The notes beneath the pieces are model-generated. The model ran no database searches. It was not told where the DNA came from and saw only the letters and a list, made by a program, of their open reading frames with translations. Below are positions 1 through 9,085 of a stretch of 64,000 nt of DNA, one piece after another. Position numbers and translations under genes: made by a program. Location: the NCBI RefSeq assembly GCF_018555385.1, contig NZ_JAFEJS010000004.1, positions 161,199 through 225,198 of the forward strand, written 5' to 3'. This DNA is from Bifidobacterium santillanense (GTDB lineage Bacteria; Actinomycetota; Actinomycetes; Actinomycetales; Bifidobacteriaceae). Every line of letters begins with the position of its first letter. Positions within the stretch are counted from its first letter, which is position 1.

Positions 1-89
1 TGGGTCATGATGACGCTCCTTATGCGTTCCTATGGATTGACTCGATTGATGCGATTGACTCGATGCGATCGGCGCGCTCGGCGTCCGAT

Positions 90-1541
<1,452 letters not shown>

Positions 1542-1566
1542 CTATTATGGCCGACGCGGCCGCGTC

Positions 1567-1893
1567 TCAGCCGATCCTCCTGTAGAGCGCGATGAGCTCG
1601 TTGACCAGCAGCCTGACGGTCTCGGCGGCCATCATCTGGTCCTCGACGTGCGTCATGAGCAGGGTGACCTCGATCTTCTCGCCCGACGCCTCTCGCTGCA
1701 CGAGGTCGGTGTGCAGGTCATGGCCGGTCGAGAAGCTGGCGTCGCCGCTCTTGATGAGCTCGTCGGCCTTGTCGTAGTCGCCGGCCTTGGCCGCCTGCAG
1801 CGCCTCGATGTAGTCGGATTTGACGCTCCCCGCTGCGGTGATCATCTGGAAACAGAGGGTCTCCCAGTCGAAGTCCTTGTTGTCTTCTGCCAT
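1567..1893 (-). CDS. PTS lactose/cellobiose-family IIA component
   Basis: A 108-residue cytoplasmic phosphocarrier of the lactose/chitobiose IIA family, which takes phosphate from HPr and passes it to IIB. H82 in the segment THVEDQMM aligns with phosphorylated H89 of E. coli ChbA (in VHAQDH), and the following metal-site aspartate is kept. The second histidine of the usual HAQDH motif is glutamine here. I chose the ATG at 1893 because a GAGG ribosome-binding site lies nine bases upstream; the in-frame ATG at 1902 would touch that site. It sits between IIB and the GH1 gene in the same operon. Confidence 0.9.
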   Translation of the reverse strand: MAEDNKDFDWETLCFQMITAAGSVKSDYIEALQAAKAGDYDKADELIKSGDASFSTGHDLHTDLVQREASGEKIEVTLLMTHVEDQMMAAETVRLLVNELIALYRRIG

Positions 1894-1954
1894 TGTCGTC
1901 ATCCTCGGTTCGTTTGCTTGTTTGTTCGCTGTCCCTGTAACGCTTCGTCCCGGC

Positions 1955-2254
1955 TCACTTGGCGGCGATGGCGATGGCGTGCTCGAGCACCTTGTCGCCG
2001 CGCACCAGGCCGTAGTCCTGCGGGTTGATGGCCTCGACCGGCTTACCGGGCAGCAGCTTCTGGACGCGGCCGAGCTCATAGCGGACCTGAGGACCGAGCA
2101 GAACGACGTTGGCGTCGGCGGCCTTGTCCTCGACCTCGGAGACGGGGTAGGCGTCGATCTCGGCCTCGATGCCCTTGGTCTCGGCGGCGGCGCGCATCTT
2201 CTTGACCAGCATGCTGGTGGACATTCCGGCGTTGCAGCACAGTACGATCTTCAT
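1955..2254 (-). CDS. PTS lactose/cellobiose-family IIB component
   Basis: A 99-residue IIB protein. The N-terminus MKIVLCCNAGMSTS carries the P-loop of this family, with C7 the likely phosphorylated cysteine that receives phosphate from IIA and hands it to the sugar bound at IIC. The length is typical of a free-standing IIB. The start at 2254 is preceded by GAAAGGA at good spacing, whereas an upstream in-frame ATG has no such site. The gene lies 61 bp before the IIA start. A 194-bp gap with a GC-rich hairpin separates it from the upstream IIC gene. Confidence 0.92.
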   Translation of the reverse strand: MKIVLCCNAGMSTSMLVKKMRAAAETKGIEAEIDAYPVSEVEDKAADANVVLLGPQVRYELGRVQKLLPGKPVEAINPQDYGLVRGDKVLEHAIAIAAK

Positions 2255-2352
2255 GGTGATGTTCCTTTCACTGTTCGTCGCCCGCATCGGCTGCGGGGCG
2301 ACTGGTTGTCATGGATGGTTGGGTGATAATTGAGTGTGTTCGGTCGGTAGGA

Positions 2353-2390
2353 GGGGATCCGGCGGGAAGTGCTCGATGCCGCCGGACCCC
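2353..2390 (-). promoter_or_regulatory. Intercistronic hairpin between IIC and IIB genes
   Basis: The arm TCCGGCGG (2358-2365) pairs with CCGCCGGA (2379-2386), extended by GGGG (2353-2356) with CCCC (2387-2390) around one bulged base. No T-run follows in the direction of transcription, so it looks more like an mRNA-stabilising or partial-termination stem than a full terminator. It could set different levels of membrane and soluble PTS proteins. Confidence 0.5.
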
Positions 2391-2448
2391 CATGTCATCC
2401 GGTCTTGGCTATCGATCGACCGGAAGCGTGTGATTTCGGGCGCCCGGT

Positions 2449-3792
2449 TCAGTCCTGCACCGCGGCGGCGTCGTTGGCGTTCTGCTCGGCGACCCAGGCC
2501 TGATCCTGCTTCTTGACGAACGGCAGGTAGACGACCACGGAGATCACGAGGATGACGAGCTGGATGAGCGCGCCCTTCCAGCCGCCCAACAGGAAGCCGG
2601 AGATGATCACCGGAGTGGTCCACGGCACCTGGACGGCGCCGAACGGCGGCATGAAGCCGATGTACATCGCACCGTAGGTGATGATCATGGCGATCAGCGG
2701 GACGGCGATGAACGGGATCAGGAAGAACGGGTTGAACACGATCGGCAAGCCGAAGATGACCGGCTCGTTGATGTTGAACAGACCCGGCACGATGGACAGC
2801 TTCGACATCTCCTTCATCTGGCTGGACTTGGCCACGATCAGGCCGGCGATGAGCAGGCCGAGGGTGATGCCGGTGCCGCCGAACTTGACGAAGCAGTCGA
2901 CGATCTGCGGGGTGAGGATGTGGCCGCCGTCGGCGGCGGTCACGGCCTTGCCGGCGTCCATGAGGGCCTGGTTGGCCACGGAGTTGGCAGTCAGAAGCGG
3001 GGCCATGATGCCCATGACGACGTTCGGGCCGTGGATGCCGCACCAGAAGAGGACGGAGATGAGCAGGGTGATGATGATCGCGCCGGCCCAGTTGTCGGTG
3101 AGATTCTGCATCGGGGTCTGCAGGATCTTGAAGATGAGCTCGGTGAAGCTCACGCCGCCGAACACTTGGCACAGGTGGTAGATGATCGCGGAACCGAGCA
3201 CCACGAAGAAGCCGGGAATCATGGCGGAGAAGGCGTTGGACACGCCGTCGGGCACGGAGTCGGGCAGCTTGATCTTGAGGTTGTGCTTCATGCACTTGAC
3301 GAACACCAGTCCGGACAGCAGACCGACGATGATGGCGGTGATCACGCCGTTGCCGCCGGTCCACGAGGTGGAAATCGCTCCGGACACAGAGGCGGTGGTG
3401 CCCTCCTTGAGCGCCTCGACGGTGCTGTGGTCGATGCTCACCGAGGACGGCGAGAGGATGAAGAAGGCGACCAGGGACAACAGGCCGGAGGAGATACCGT
3501 CCTCGTTCTCGTTGCGCGCATAGGCGTAGCCGATGCCGACCGCGATGATGATGGCCAGGATGTTGAACGTGCCGGCGGACACCTGGTTCAGACCGATGTT
3601 CCACTTATCGGTGAGCAGGTTGTTCATGAAGTCCGTGTAGCCCTCGAACGGCAGGTTCGCGAGCAGCAGGAACAGCGAACCCACCAGAGTGGCCGGCATC
3701 GTGAGCACGAAGCCGTCCTTCAATGCGGTGACCGCCTTGGTCGTCGCGAATTTCATGAAGCCGTTGAGCAGTGTATTGCCGAACTCCTTCAT
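2449..3792 (-). CDS. PTS cellobiose-family IIC permease
   Basis: A 447-residue integral membrane sugar permease of the lactose/cellobiose PTS family, with multiple hydrophobic segments. Family landmarks are the FWCGIHGPN segment, the GGTGITLGL loop and NEPVIFGLPIVFNP, which carry substrate-site residues in this group. The start MKEFGNT at 3792 has a strong AAGGAGG site seven bases upstream; the longer open frame back to 3894 runs through operator DNA and is unlikely to be translated. It is the first gene of the transport operon (IIC-IIB-IIA-GH1). Two perfect 12-bp palindromes lie 80-162 bp upstream and probably bind the adjacent GntR proteins. PTS systems are few in many bifidobacteria, so this may be a strain- or clade-specific locus. 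Confidence 0.93.
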   Translation of the reverse strand: MKEFGNTLLNGFMKFATTKAVTALKDGFVLTMPATLVGSLFLLLANLPFEGYTDFMNNLLTDKWNIGLNQVSAGTFNILAIIIAVGIGYAYARNENEDGISSGLLSLVAFFILSPSSVSIDHSTVEALKEGTTASVSGAISTSWTGGNGVITAIIVGLLSGLVFVKCMKHNLKIKLPDSVPDGVSNAFSAMIPGFFVVLGSAIIYHLCQVFGGVSFTELIFKILQTPMQNLTDNWAGAIIITLLISVLFWCGIHGPNVVMGIMAPLLTANSVANQALMDAGKAVTAADGGHILTPQIVDCFVKFGGTGITLGLLIAGLIVAKSSQMKEMSKLSIVPGLFNINEPVIFGLPIVFNPFFLIPFIAVPLIAMIITYGAMYIGFMPPFGAVQVPWTTPVIISGFLLGGWKGALIQLVILVISVVVYLPFVKKQDQAWVAEQNANDAAAVQD

Positions 3793-3871
3793 TCTCGTCC
3801 TCCTTCGGACTGATGTGATCTTCCGGGCCGGCGTCCTTGCACCACCCCGGTTTCCTTTTCCGTTGGTCAAG

Positions 3872-3954
3872 TCATTCGAATGAATAGGCAACATCCGAAT
3901 GACTTGGCTTCAGCATACGACAGTCATTCGTCTGAGTCAAATTCATTCGAATGA
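3872..3954. promoter_or_regulatory. Operator cluster for GntR regulators before PTS operon
   Basis: Two perfect copies of the palindrome TCATTCGAATGA lie at 3872-3883 and 3943-3954, 71 bp centre to centre. Imperfect relatives are at 3893-3902 (ATCCGAATGA) and 3924-3935 (TCATTCGTCTGA). The spacing suits dimers bound on one DNA face or a repression loop. The region lies between the IIC start and the end of the first GntR gene, so I infer it controls the IIC-IIB-IIA-GH1 operon. Confidence 0.75.
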
Positions 3955-4084
3955 TTTTTCCACACGGCGCGTCCCGGCCCGAGAGAACGGTTCCAGGAGG
4001 ACGGATCGCGGTGTGGCGAACAAAAAAACCGGCCGTCACGACGACGACCGGTCACCAGGGAAGATCACTTCGACGAAGCGCTCC

Positions 4085-4783
4085 CTACTTCAAATCGGCG
4101 AAGTTGAAGAACGTCGCCTTCTCGTAGTGGTAGTAGACCGTGCCCACATTGAACAGACGGCCATTGGACAGGTAGGCGTGGTCCTCGACCACCAGCGCCG
4201 GATCGCCCGCCGACAGCCCCAGGAGATCGGCCTGCCCACGATCCAGCTTGCGCGCATACATCAGTTTGTCGGCGAAGCCCGTCACCAATTTCAGATCCCT
4301 GCGGATGTACGAGTAGATGGAGCCGTCGGCGATCTCCTCGTTGAGGTAGGGCACGAACTCCTTGAGGTACAGGGCGTACTCGATGGCGAACGGCTCGCCG
4401 TCTAGCAGACGCAGACGGGAGATGCTGTAGACATCATCACCGGGATCGCATTTGAGCCGTCCGGCGTCCCCACCCGCCTCGCGCTGCTCCAATTTGATCA
4501 CCTTGGAGGACACGGCATGCCCGGGGAACTCCGAGGTCAATCCCCTCGTGTTGTTGATGTTGAGACACCCGTCCCGATCGTCCTCCCGCACGAACATGCC
4601 GCTGCCCTGCACAGGGCACACGTCCCCGAGGTTGACCAGCAGCGCGATGGCGTTGCGCACGCAGTACCGGGTCACGCCGAAGCGTTCCATGAGCTCAGGC
4701 TCGGTGGGCAGCTTGCCCGTGGCGCGGTATTCGCCACGCTCGATCTCCATCTTGAGGATCTTCGCCAGCTCACGGTACTTCAT
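4085..4783 (-). CDS. GntR/HutC-family sugar regulator (copy 1)
   Basis: A 232-residue transcription factor. Residues 1-70 form a GntR winged helix (KLPTEPELMERFGVTRYCVRNAI); the rest is a UTRA ligand-binding domain, the HutC subfamily often tied to PTS and phospho-sugar control. The start MKYREL at 4783 has GGAGGA seven bases upstream. It lies directly upstream of the PTS operon and is clearly paralogous to the next gene: both share RYCVR in the recognition helix, KEFVPY, SIYSY/SLYSY, and DxAxLSNGRLFN near the C-terminus. It probably binds the TCATTCGAATGA sites and senses a phosphorylated beta-glucoside. Confidence 0.88.
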   Translation of the reverse strand: MKYRELAKILKMEIERGEYRATGKLPTEPELMERFGVTRYCVRNAIALLVNLGDVCPVQGSGMFVREDDRDGCLNINNTRGLTSEFPGHAVSSKVIKLEQREAGGDAGRLKCDPGDDVYSISRLRLLDGEPFAIEYALYLKEFVPYLNEEIADGSIYSYIRRDLKLVTGFADKLMYARKLDRGQADLLGLSAGDPALVVEDHAYLSNGRLFNVGTVYYHYEKATFFNFADLK

Positions 4784-4923
4784 ACACCTATCCTCCGTAT
4801 CCACATCACCGTCTTCGCCGCCATCTCGCCGCATCGGCACGGCCTATACGGTCATACTATCGCATGATTCCGATTCGTTCGAATACCGGATGCACCCGTT
4901 CCCGCGCCCGAAGGCCTCCCTTA

Positions 4924-5631
4924 TCAACGCATCGGCGCCGCGGAGTAGAACCTCGCGTTCGCCGAGTGATACAGACTCCGCGAGGAGTTGAACAATCGGC
5001 CGTTCGACAGAAACGCATCATCCTCGACGCAGATCGAGGGGTCACCCTCCCGCAACCCCAACGAACCGGCCGCCGACGCGTCAAGCCGGTCAAGGTAGAC
5101 CGTCTTATCGACGAACCCGAACCGCAACCCCAGATCATCATGCACATAGGAATACAGCGAACCGCCGGCGACATCCTCGCCGATGTACGGCACGAACTCC
5201 TTGAGATAGCACGCCGTCTCATAACTGATCGGCAATCCGTCCACCCTGCGCAGACGCACCACACGCCATACCCGATCCCCCTCGTCGCACCGCATACGCA
5301 GCGCGAGCCGCGCATCGGCCCGAACCAACGCGAGCTCGCGCACCTCCGATGTGACGCGGCGCCCGGGAAAATCCGCCGAAATCCCATACGATGTCCCCAA
5401 AGGCAGGTAGTTGCCATCGCGTCTTTCACGCACGAACACGCCGCTGCCGCATACCGGGAACACCTCGCCCGCCGCGGTCAGCTCCGCGATCGCCCCGCGC
5501 ACGCAGTAGCGGGACACCCCATACCTCTCCATGAGCCGATCCTCCGTCGGCAGCTTGTTCGTCACGGAGAACTCCCCCGATGCGATTCGCTTCCGCAGCT
5601 CCATCGCCAATCCGCGCTGTTTCGTAACCAT
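4924..5631 (-). CDS. GntR/HutC-family sugar regulator (copy 2)
   Basis: A 235-residue paralogue of the neighbouring GntR protein with the same domain order: winged helix (KLPTEDRLMERYGVSRYCVRGAI) then UTRA domain. The start MVTKQRG at 5631 aligns with the start of copy 1. There is no clear Shine-Dalgarno site; instead TTATCA sits seven bases before the ATG, which fits a leaderless transcript. A near-palindrome ATTCATGCGGATGAAT (5658-5673) and a second site at 5679-5690 lie just upstream, suggesting autoregulation. The two copies are too diverged to be a recent duplication, and may respond to different ligands or form heterodimers. Confidence 0.87.
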   Translation of the reverse strand: MVTKQRGLAMELRKRIASGEFSVTNKLPTEDRLMERYGVSRYCVRGAIAELTAAGEVFPVCGSGVFVRERRDGNYLPLGTSYGISADFPGRRVTSEVRELALVRADARLALRMRCDEGDRVWRVVRLRRVDGLPISYETACYLKEFVPYIGEDVAGGSLYSYVHDDLGLRFGFVDKTVYLDRLDASAAGSLGLREGDPSICVEDDAFLSNGRLFNSSRSLYHSANARFYSAAPMR

Positions 5632-5657
5632 ATGGCCATGATAACAGAACAACCCCA

Positions 5658-5690
5658 ATTCATGCGGATGAATTAAAATCATTCACATGA
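5658..5690. promoter_or_regulatory. Operator-like sites before GntR copy 2
   Basis: ATTCATGCGGATGAAT at 5658-5673 is an inverted repeat with one mismatched pair. TCATTCACATGA at 5679-5690 differs by two bases from the perfect operator before the PTS operon. Both lie within 60 bp upstream of the GntR copy 2 start, so they probably mediate autorepression or cross-control. Confidence 0.55.
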
Positions 5691-5766
5691 AAATGCCATC
5701 AACCAGAGAAGGACACGGACAGACGACATCGTCACCGCAACCACCGCCGAAGGCCATCGAGTAAAG

Positions 5767-5800
5767 CGGGTGTCGTCAGTTCGAATCTGATCCGGGGCAC
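5767..5800 (+). repeat. 34-bp direct repeat, left copy
   Basis: This stretch matches 7875-7908 with one mismatch. It contains GTCAG, a TTCGAAT loop and CTGAT, i.e. a T-arm-like stem-loop followed by CCGGGGCA, which resembles the 3' end of a tRNA. No matching 5' acceptor arm or anticodon arm is found upstream, so it is not a complete tRNA. Weaker similarity between the two copies extends about 50 bp upstream. Together the copies bracket the AlbA_2 gene and may be attachment-site remnants. The rest of 5632-6094 holds the operators above, the adjacent terminator and nothing else I can identify. Confidence 0.7.
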
Positions 5801-5804
5801 AATC

Positions 5805-5840
5805 ACTCCTTGGAACATAACGGTTCCAAGGAGTTTCGCT
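5805..5840 (+). terminator. Terminator after left direct repeat
   Basis: ACTCCTTGGAAC (5805-5816) pairs perfectly with GTTCCAAGGAGT (5823-5834) around a six-base loop, followed by a short T-rich run. It reads as a plus-strand terminator. Its partner at 7911 has the same design, so the whole repeat-plus-terminator unit appears duplicated. Confidence 0.75.
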
Positions 5841-6065
5841 TACTGCGCTTGGTCTTTCCGGGGGCAATGGGGGTGTCTGACTGCACTTCACAGCCTTTTC
5901 AAGCGCATCGGCAACTGCGTCCAGCTTCGCATCCTCCGCATTGATGCATTTACCGCTGAGCCGCTCGTCAGTGATGGCTATATCAAGAACGCCGAGTAAG
6001 CCGGCCGGCATTCCCCATCCGGTTGGGGATGAGGACCTTGTCCGTTCCGAAGCACTCTGACACAG

Positions 6066-6115
6066 CTCCGAACCTACTCCGAAGTACTCCGAACCTACTC
6101 CGAAGTACTCCGAAC
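6066..6115. repeat. 21-bp tandem repeat over the 3' end of the AlbA_2 gene
   Basis: About 2.3 copies of a 21-bp unit beginning CTCCGAACCTACTCCGAAGT span the stop codon of the minus-strand gene that ends at 6095. Copy number could slip and change the C-terminus or the termination region. Confidence 0.65.
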
Positions 6116-7570
6116 CCGCCGTTCGAAGTAGGCGTAGTATTGCCTAGGATCGCGCGGTCTGGACCCATGCCATTCCAGAATCCCCTCGCCGGCCATTTTC
6201 TTCAGGGTCTTCGATGCGGTCCTGGCGCTCACTCCGGATTCGGCGGCAAGGGCTCTGGTCGTCACCTTTCCATCACTGGCCGCGATTGCGAGGGCCCTGC
6301 GTTCCAGTTCCGTCAATCCCTCTCCCGGGATCTCCGTCTGGCTGATGGCGGGATTCTCGTCCTGCTGTTTGTTCAGGTAGGGGACGCGTTGGCGGATGTT
6401 GTTGCGCAGCACGAGTTTGACGTTGACGTCGTTGGGTTCGCTGTACTCGGGGTCGGGCAGGCCTAGCTCCTCCATCTCCTCGTACATGCGGTGCACGCCC
6501 TCGTTGAGCTCGCGCACCAGTTCGAACGCAGTGAGCACGTGGCAGATCTTCGGGTTGCGTGCGTATCTGGTGGTGCGCATGTTCTCCAGCGTGACCCGGT
6601 TCGGCAGTGCGCCCGGGCTGGTGATCTCCAGCCGGTCGTCGAAGATCATCACGCGCGTGTATTCGCCTCGGATCGAGTAGTCGCGGTGCGCGACCGCGTT
6701 CACCAAACCCTCGAACCACGCGAACCGCGGATACTCGGACACGGTGCGGAACCTGCCGTCCTCCCCGAGCACCTGGAACTCACGCAGCAGCGAGCCGATA
6801 AGCCGACTGGACTGCTCAACGACCTCGGGCAGCGGCCCGTCGAACTCCTCGTCCTTGACGATGTTCAGATTGCGGCCCGTGTGCAGCTGCGTGCCGTCGA
6901 TCTTCAGGACACGCACGCGCGCCGACGGCAGGAACGCGGCCGGGTTCTCCGTGAACAGGAGTACGCCCGCGTTCGTCAGTTTCCCGTCCATGAGGAAACC
7001 TCGGCTACGCAGCACCCGCTCGTCGGGAATATCCGCTGCACCGATGGACCGCTTGTACCGGTCGAGCACGTCATGGTCGAGATCGTCCGGGTTCGCCCAT
7101 GTCTCCGGTTCGTCCTCGAACCAGCGCTGTCCCTTGTCGTATTCCAGGGCAAGCACCTGCTCGCGGTCCAGCAGGACACTGTTGTCGCCCTCGCGCAGGT
7201 AAACGTCGCCGTTCGACCGTCTGGCGATCACATGGTTCGACGACGGGGACACGTCCAGTACGAGGATCACGTCGTCCTGGCCCTTGGCGTTCACGCAGGG
7301 GATGCGCCGGGCCGCGACGCGGGGGCTGGGCGCGCACTGCGTGATCGGGATCTGTTCGAACGATTCGACGGGTTTCGCGTTCTCCCGTTTGAATCCGGTG
7401 ACGGCGCCCTTGTCCTCGATGCCGATGACCAGCTGGCCGCCGGAGGCGTTCGCGAACGCAATGATGTGTCTGGTCACGTCCTCGGGCTTGATGCGCGCGC
7501 TCTTGCGGTCGAAGTACTGGCTCTCGTCCATCCGGGAGAACACCGCCGCCTCATCGATCTTCGAGTCCAT
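6095..7570 (-). CDS. AlbA_2 (Schlafen-type) ATP-binding regulator
   Basis: A 491-residue protein. Residues 1-130 match the AlbA_2 domain, with EDxxFDRKSARI-type and FANASGGQLVIGIED segments. The centre (about 190-400) is a GHKL-like ATPase region with NAVAHRDYSIRG and ITSPGALP, as in RecG-like AlbA_2 regulators. The last 80 residues form a winged helix (TTRALAAESGVSARTASKTLKKM). GGAGGA lies seven bases before the ATG. Proteins of this group are common in accessory DNA and are usually thought to regulate transcription; their exact job is mostly unknown. It stands alone between 34-bp direct repeats, with a large nested palindrome upstream that could be its own operator. Confidence 0.82.
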   Translation of the reverse strand: MDSKIDEAAVFSRMDESQYFDRKSARIKPEDVTRHIIAFANASGGQLVIGIEDKGAVTGFKRENAKPVESFEQIPITQCAPSPRVAARRIPCVNAKGQDDVILVLDVSPSSNHVIARRSNGDVYLREGDNSVLLDREQVLALEYDKGQRWFEDEPETWANPDDLDHDVLDRYKRSIGAADIPDERVLRSRGFLMDGKLTNAGVLLFTENPAAFLPSARVRVLKIDGTQLHTGRNLNIVKDEEFDGPLPEVVEQSSRLIGSLLREFQVLGEDGRFRTVSEYPRFAWFEGLVNAVAHRDYSIRGEYTRVMIFDDRLEITSPGALPNRVTLENMRTTRYARNPKICHVLTAFELVRELNEGVHRMYEEMEELGLPDPEYSEPNDVNVKLVLRNNIRQRVPYLNKQQDENPAISQTEIPGEGLTELERRALAIAASDGKVTTRALAAESGVSARTASKTLKKMAGEGILEWHGSRPRDPRQYYAYFERRVRSTSE

Positions 7571-7679
7571 GCCATTCCTCCATCACGACGCAGTCACCAT
7601 ACAGGTCACGAGCATACCCGGAGGGTCGAGGCGTCGTCATCATTCCTCATCATCGTCGCTCACTGACCATCACTTACCC

Positions 7680-7729
7680 GCTCACTTACCTTTGAGAGTC
7701 AGTGATGACGTCACTGACGGTAAGTGAGC
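7680..7729. promoter_or_regulatory. Nested double palindrome upstream of AlbA_2 gene
   Basis: The outer arms GCTCACTTACC (7680-7690) and GGTAAGTGAGC (7719-7729) are perfectly complementary. Inside them GTCAGTGA (7698-7705) pairs with TCACTGAC (7711-7718). Further copies of the half-site (GCTCACTGACC, TCACTTACC) lie at 7659-7679. It starts 110 bp upstream of the AlbA_2 start codon and is a good candidate operator for that protein's winged helix. The remaining gap (7571-8051) holds a 9-bp hairpin at 7815-7844, the right direct repeat and a terminator. Confidence 0.7.
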
Positions 7730-7874
7730 ACGCGATGACTGCCAACCATTTTCTGCATTAGTTGCCGCTTGAAGCATCCATCTACGGAGAAAAGACACCT
7801 CCGCACAGGAAAGAGGTGAGACTCTTACAGACGACAGTCTCACCGCAATCGCAGCCGAAAGCCATCGAGAAAAT

Positions 7875-7908
7875 CGGGTGTCGTCAGTTCGAATCTGATC
7901 CGGAGCAC
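7875..7908 (+). repeat. 34-bp direct repeat, right copy
   Basis: This is the second copy of the 5767-5800 repeat, differing at one base (CCGGAGCAC here, CCGGGGCAC there). It carries the same T-arm-like stem-loop without the rest of a tRNA. The distance between copies is 2,108 bp and encloses the AlbA_2 gene with its upstream palindrome, which is the arrangement expected of a small integrated or duplicated segment. Confidence 0.7.
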
Positions 7909-7910
7909 GT

Positions 7911-7944
7911 ACCCCTTGGAACCCAACGGTTCCAAGGGGTTTTC
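7911..7944 (+). terminator. Terminator after right direct repeat
   Basis: ACCCCTTGGAAC (7911-7922) pairs perfectly with GTTCCAAGGGGT (7929-7940), followed by TTTT. The stem differs from its partner at 5805 by a compensated base pair (CCCC/GGGG versus CTCC/GGAG), so the structure is conserved rather than just the sequence. Confidence 0.8.
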
Positions 7945-8051
7945 ACGTATTCGCCCTTCAGAACAGGCCGGCGTACCCGACGCCGAGTCGGTCGGAGACG
8001 GTTGCGAGCGCGGCGGCGGTCTCGGGGTCGAGCGCGATCCGGCCGGCGGGA

Positions 8052-9020
8052 TTAGAAGCCGAGGCGGGTGCGGCCGAACTGGTCGAGCCAGCGCAGGATC
8101 GCGCCCTCGCGCAGGGCCCACGGGCAGATCTCGATCTCCTCGATGTTCAGGGCCTTCATGATCTCGTCGGCCACGACGCCGCCGCCGACGATCTGCATCG
8201 TGCGCTCCGGGGTGATGCCGGGCAGGGCCACGCGCTGCTCCGGCGCGATCGCCGCCAGACGCGGAATCCAGTCCTCGAGCTGCTCGCGCGTCATGACGAG
8301 CGTGTCCTCGCGGCCCGGCTGGCGCAGCACGGCGCCGGCGAGACGGGCGAGCGAACGGAACGTCTTCGACGTGCCGACCGCGTGGTTCGGATGCTTCGAC
8401 TTGGGGAACGACTCGACCATCGGCTCGAGGATCTTGCGCACGTGCTTGCGCACCTCCTCCAGCTGCTCGGGCGTGGCCACGCCCTCGGGCAGATACTCGG
8501 TGGTGATGCGTCCCGCGCCGGCCGGCACGGACAGCGCCACCGTAGGCTCCTCGTCGGAGCCCATCGCGACCTCGAGCGAGCCGCCGCCGATGTCGAGCAT
8601 GAGCAGTCGGCCGGCGTCCCAGCCGTACCAGCGACGGGCCGCGAGGAAGGTCAGGCGGGCCTCGTCGGTGCCGGACAGGACCGTCACGCCCTGACCGATG
8701 CGCTCCTCGATCTTGCGCAGCACCTTGTTGCCGTTGGGCGCCTCGCGCAGGGCGCTGGTGGCCATCGCGAGCAGCTGCGTGATCTGGTACTCCTCGGCGA
8801 GCTGCATGCCCTCATCGACGGCCTCGAGGATCGCCTCGACGCCGGACTTCTTGATGGAGCCGTCCTCCTTCAAGTACTTCATCAGGCGCACGGTGCGCTT
8901 CGTGCTCGCCTCCGGATCGGGGCGGGCGCCGGGCGCGGCGTCGACGATGAGCATGTGGATGGTGTTCGAGCCGATGTCGAGCACGCCCAGTCGCGTGGTG
9001 TGCGAACGCAGGTTGACCAT
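8052..9020 (-). CDS. Ppx/GppA-family exopolyphosphatase
   Basis: A 322-residue ASKHA-fold phosphatase that would hydrolyse polyphosphate or pppGpp. The phosphate-1 motif GVLDIGSNTIHMLIVD is at residues 11-26 and the phosphate-2 motif LMLDIGGGSLEVA is near 138-150, both intact. The length equals the short actinobacterial Ppx1/Ppx2 type without the C-terminal HD-like domain of E. coli Ppx. The start MVNLRSH at 9020 is preceded by AAAGGAAC at somewhat long spacing. It follows the aminotransferase gene by 65 bp on the same strand and may be cotranscribed. Substrate choice cannot be decided from sequence. Confidence 0.9.
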   Translation of the reverse strand: MVNLRSHTTRLGVLDIGSNTIHMLIVDAAPGARPDPEASTKRTVRLMKYLKEDGSIKKSGVEAILEAVDEGMQLAEEYQITQLLAMATSALREAPNGNKVLRKIEERIGQGVTVLSGTDEARLTFLAARRWYGWDAGRLLMLDIGGGSLEVAMGSDEEPTVALSVPAGAGRITTEYLPEGVATPEQLEEVRKHVRKILEPMVESFPKSKHPNHAVGTSKTFRSLARLAGAVLRQPGREDTLVMTREQLEDWIPRLAAIAPEQRVALPGITPERTMQIVGGGVVADEIMKALNIEEIEICPWALREGAILRWLDQFGRTRLGF

Positions 9021-9085
9021 GTGGGTTCTTGTTCCTTTGTCTCTCTTGGTTCTCTCGGATGGTTGATGATGTCGGAAGGCGGCGC

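Noticed and set aside
5690..5800. tRNA gene
   Set aside because: A T-arm-like stem-loop is present, but no acceptor 5' strand, D-arm or anticodon arm can be found upstream.
7790..7898. Short ORF tail shared by both direct repeats (TDD...HR...RVSSVRI)
   Set aside because: Both repeats encode a similar peptide end, but differences are not biased to third codon positions and conservation continues past the stop, so it is treated as non-coding repeat DNA.
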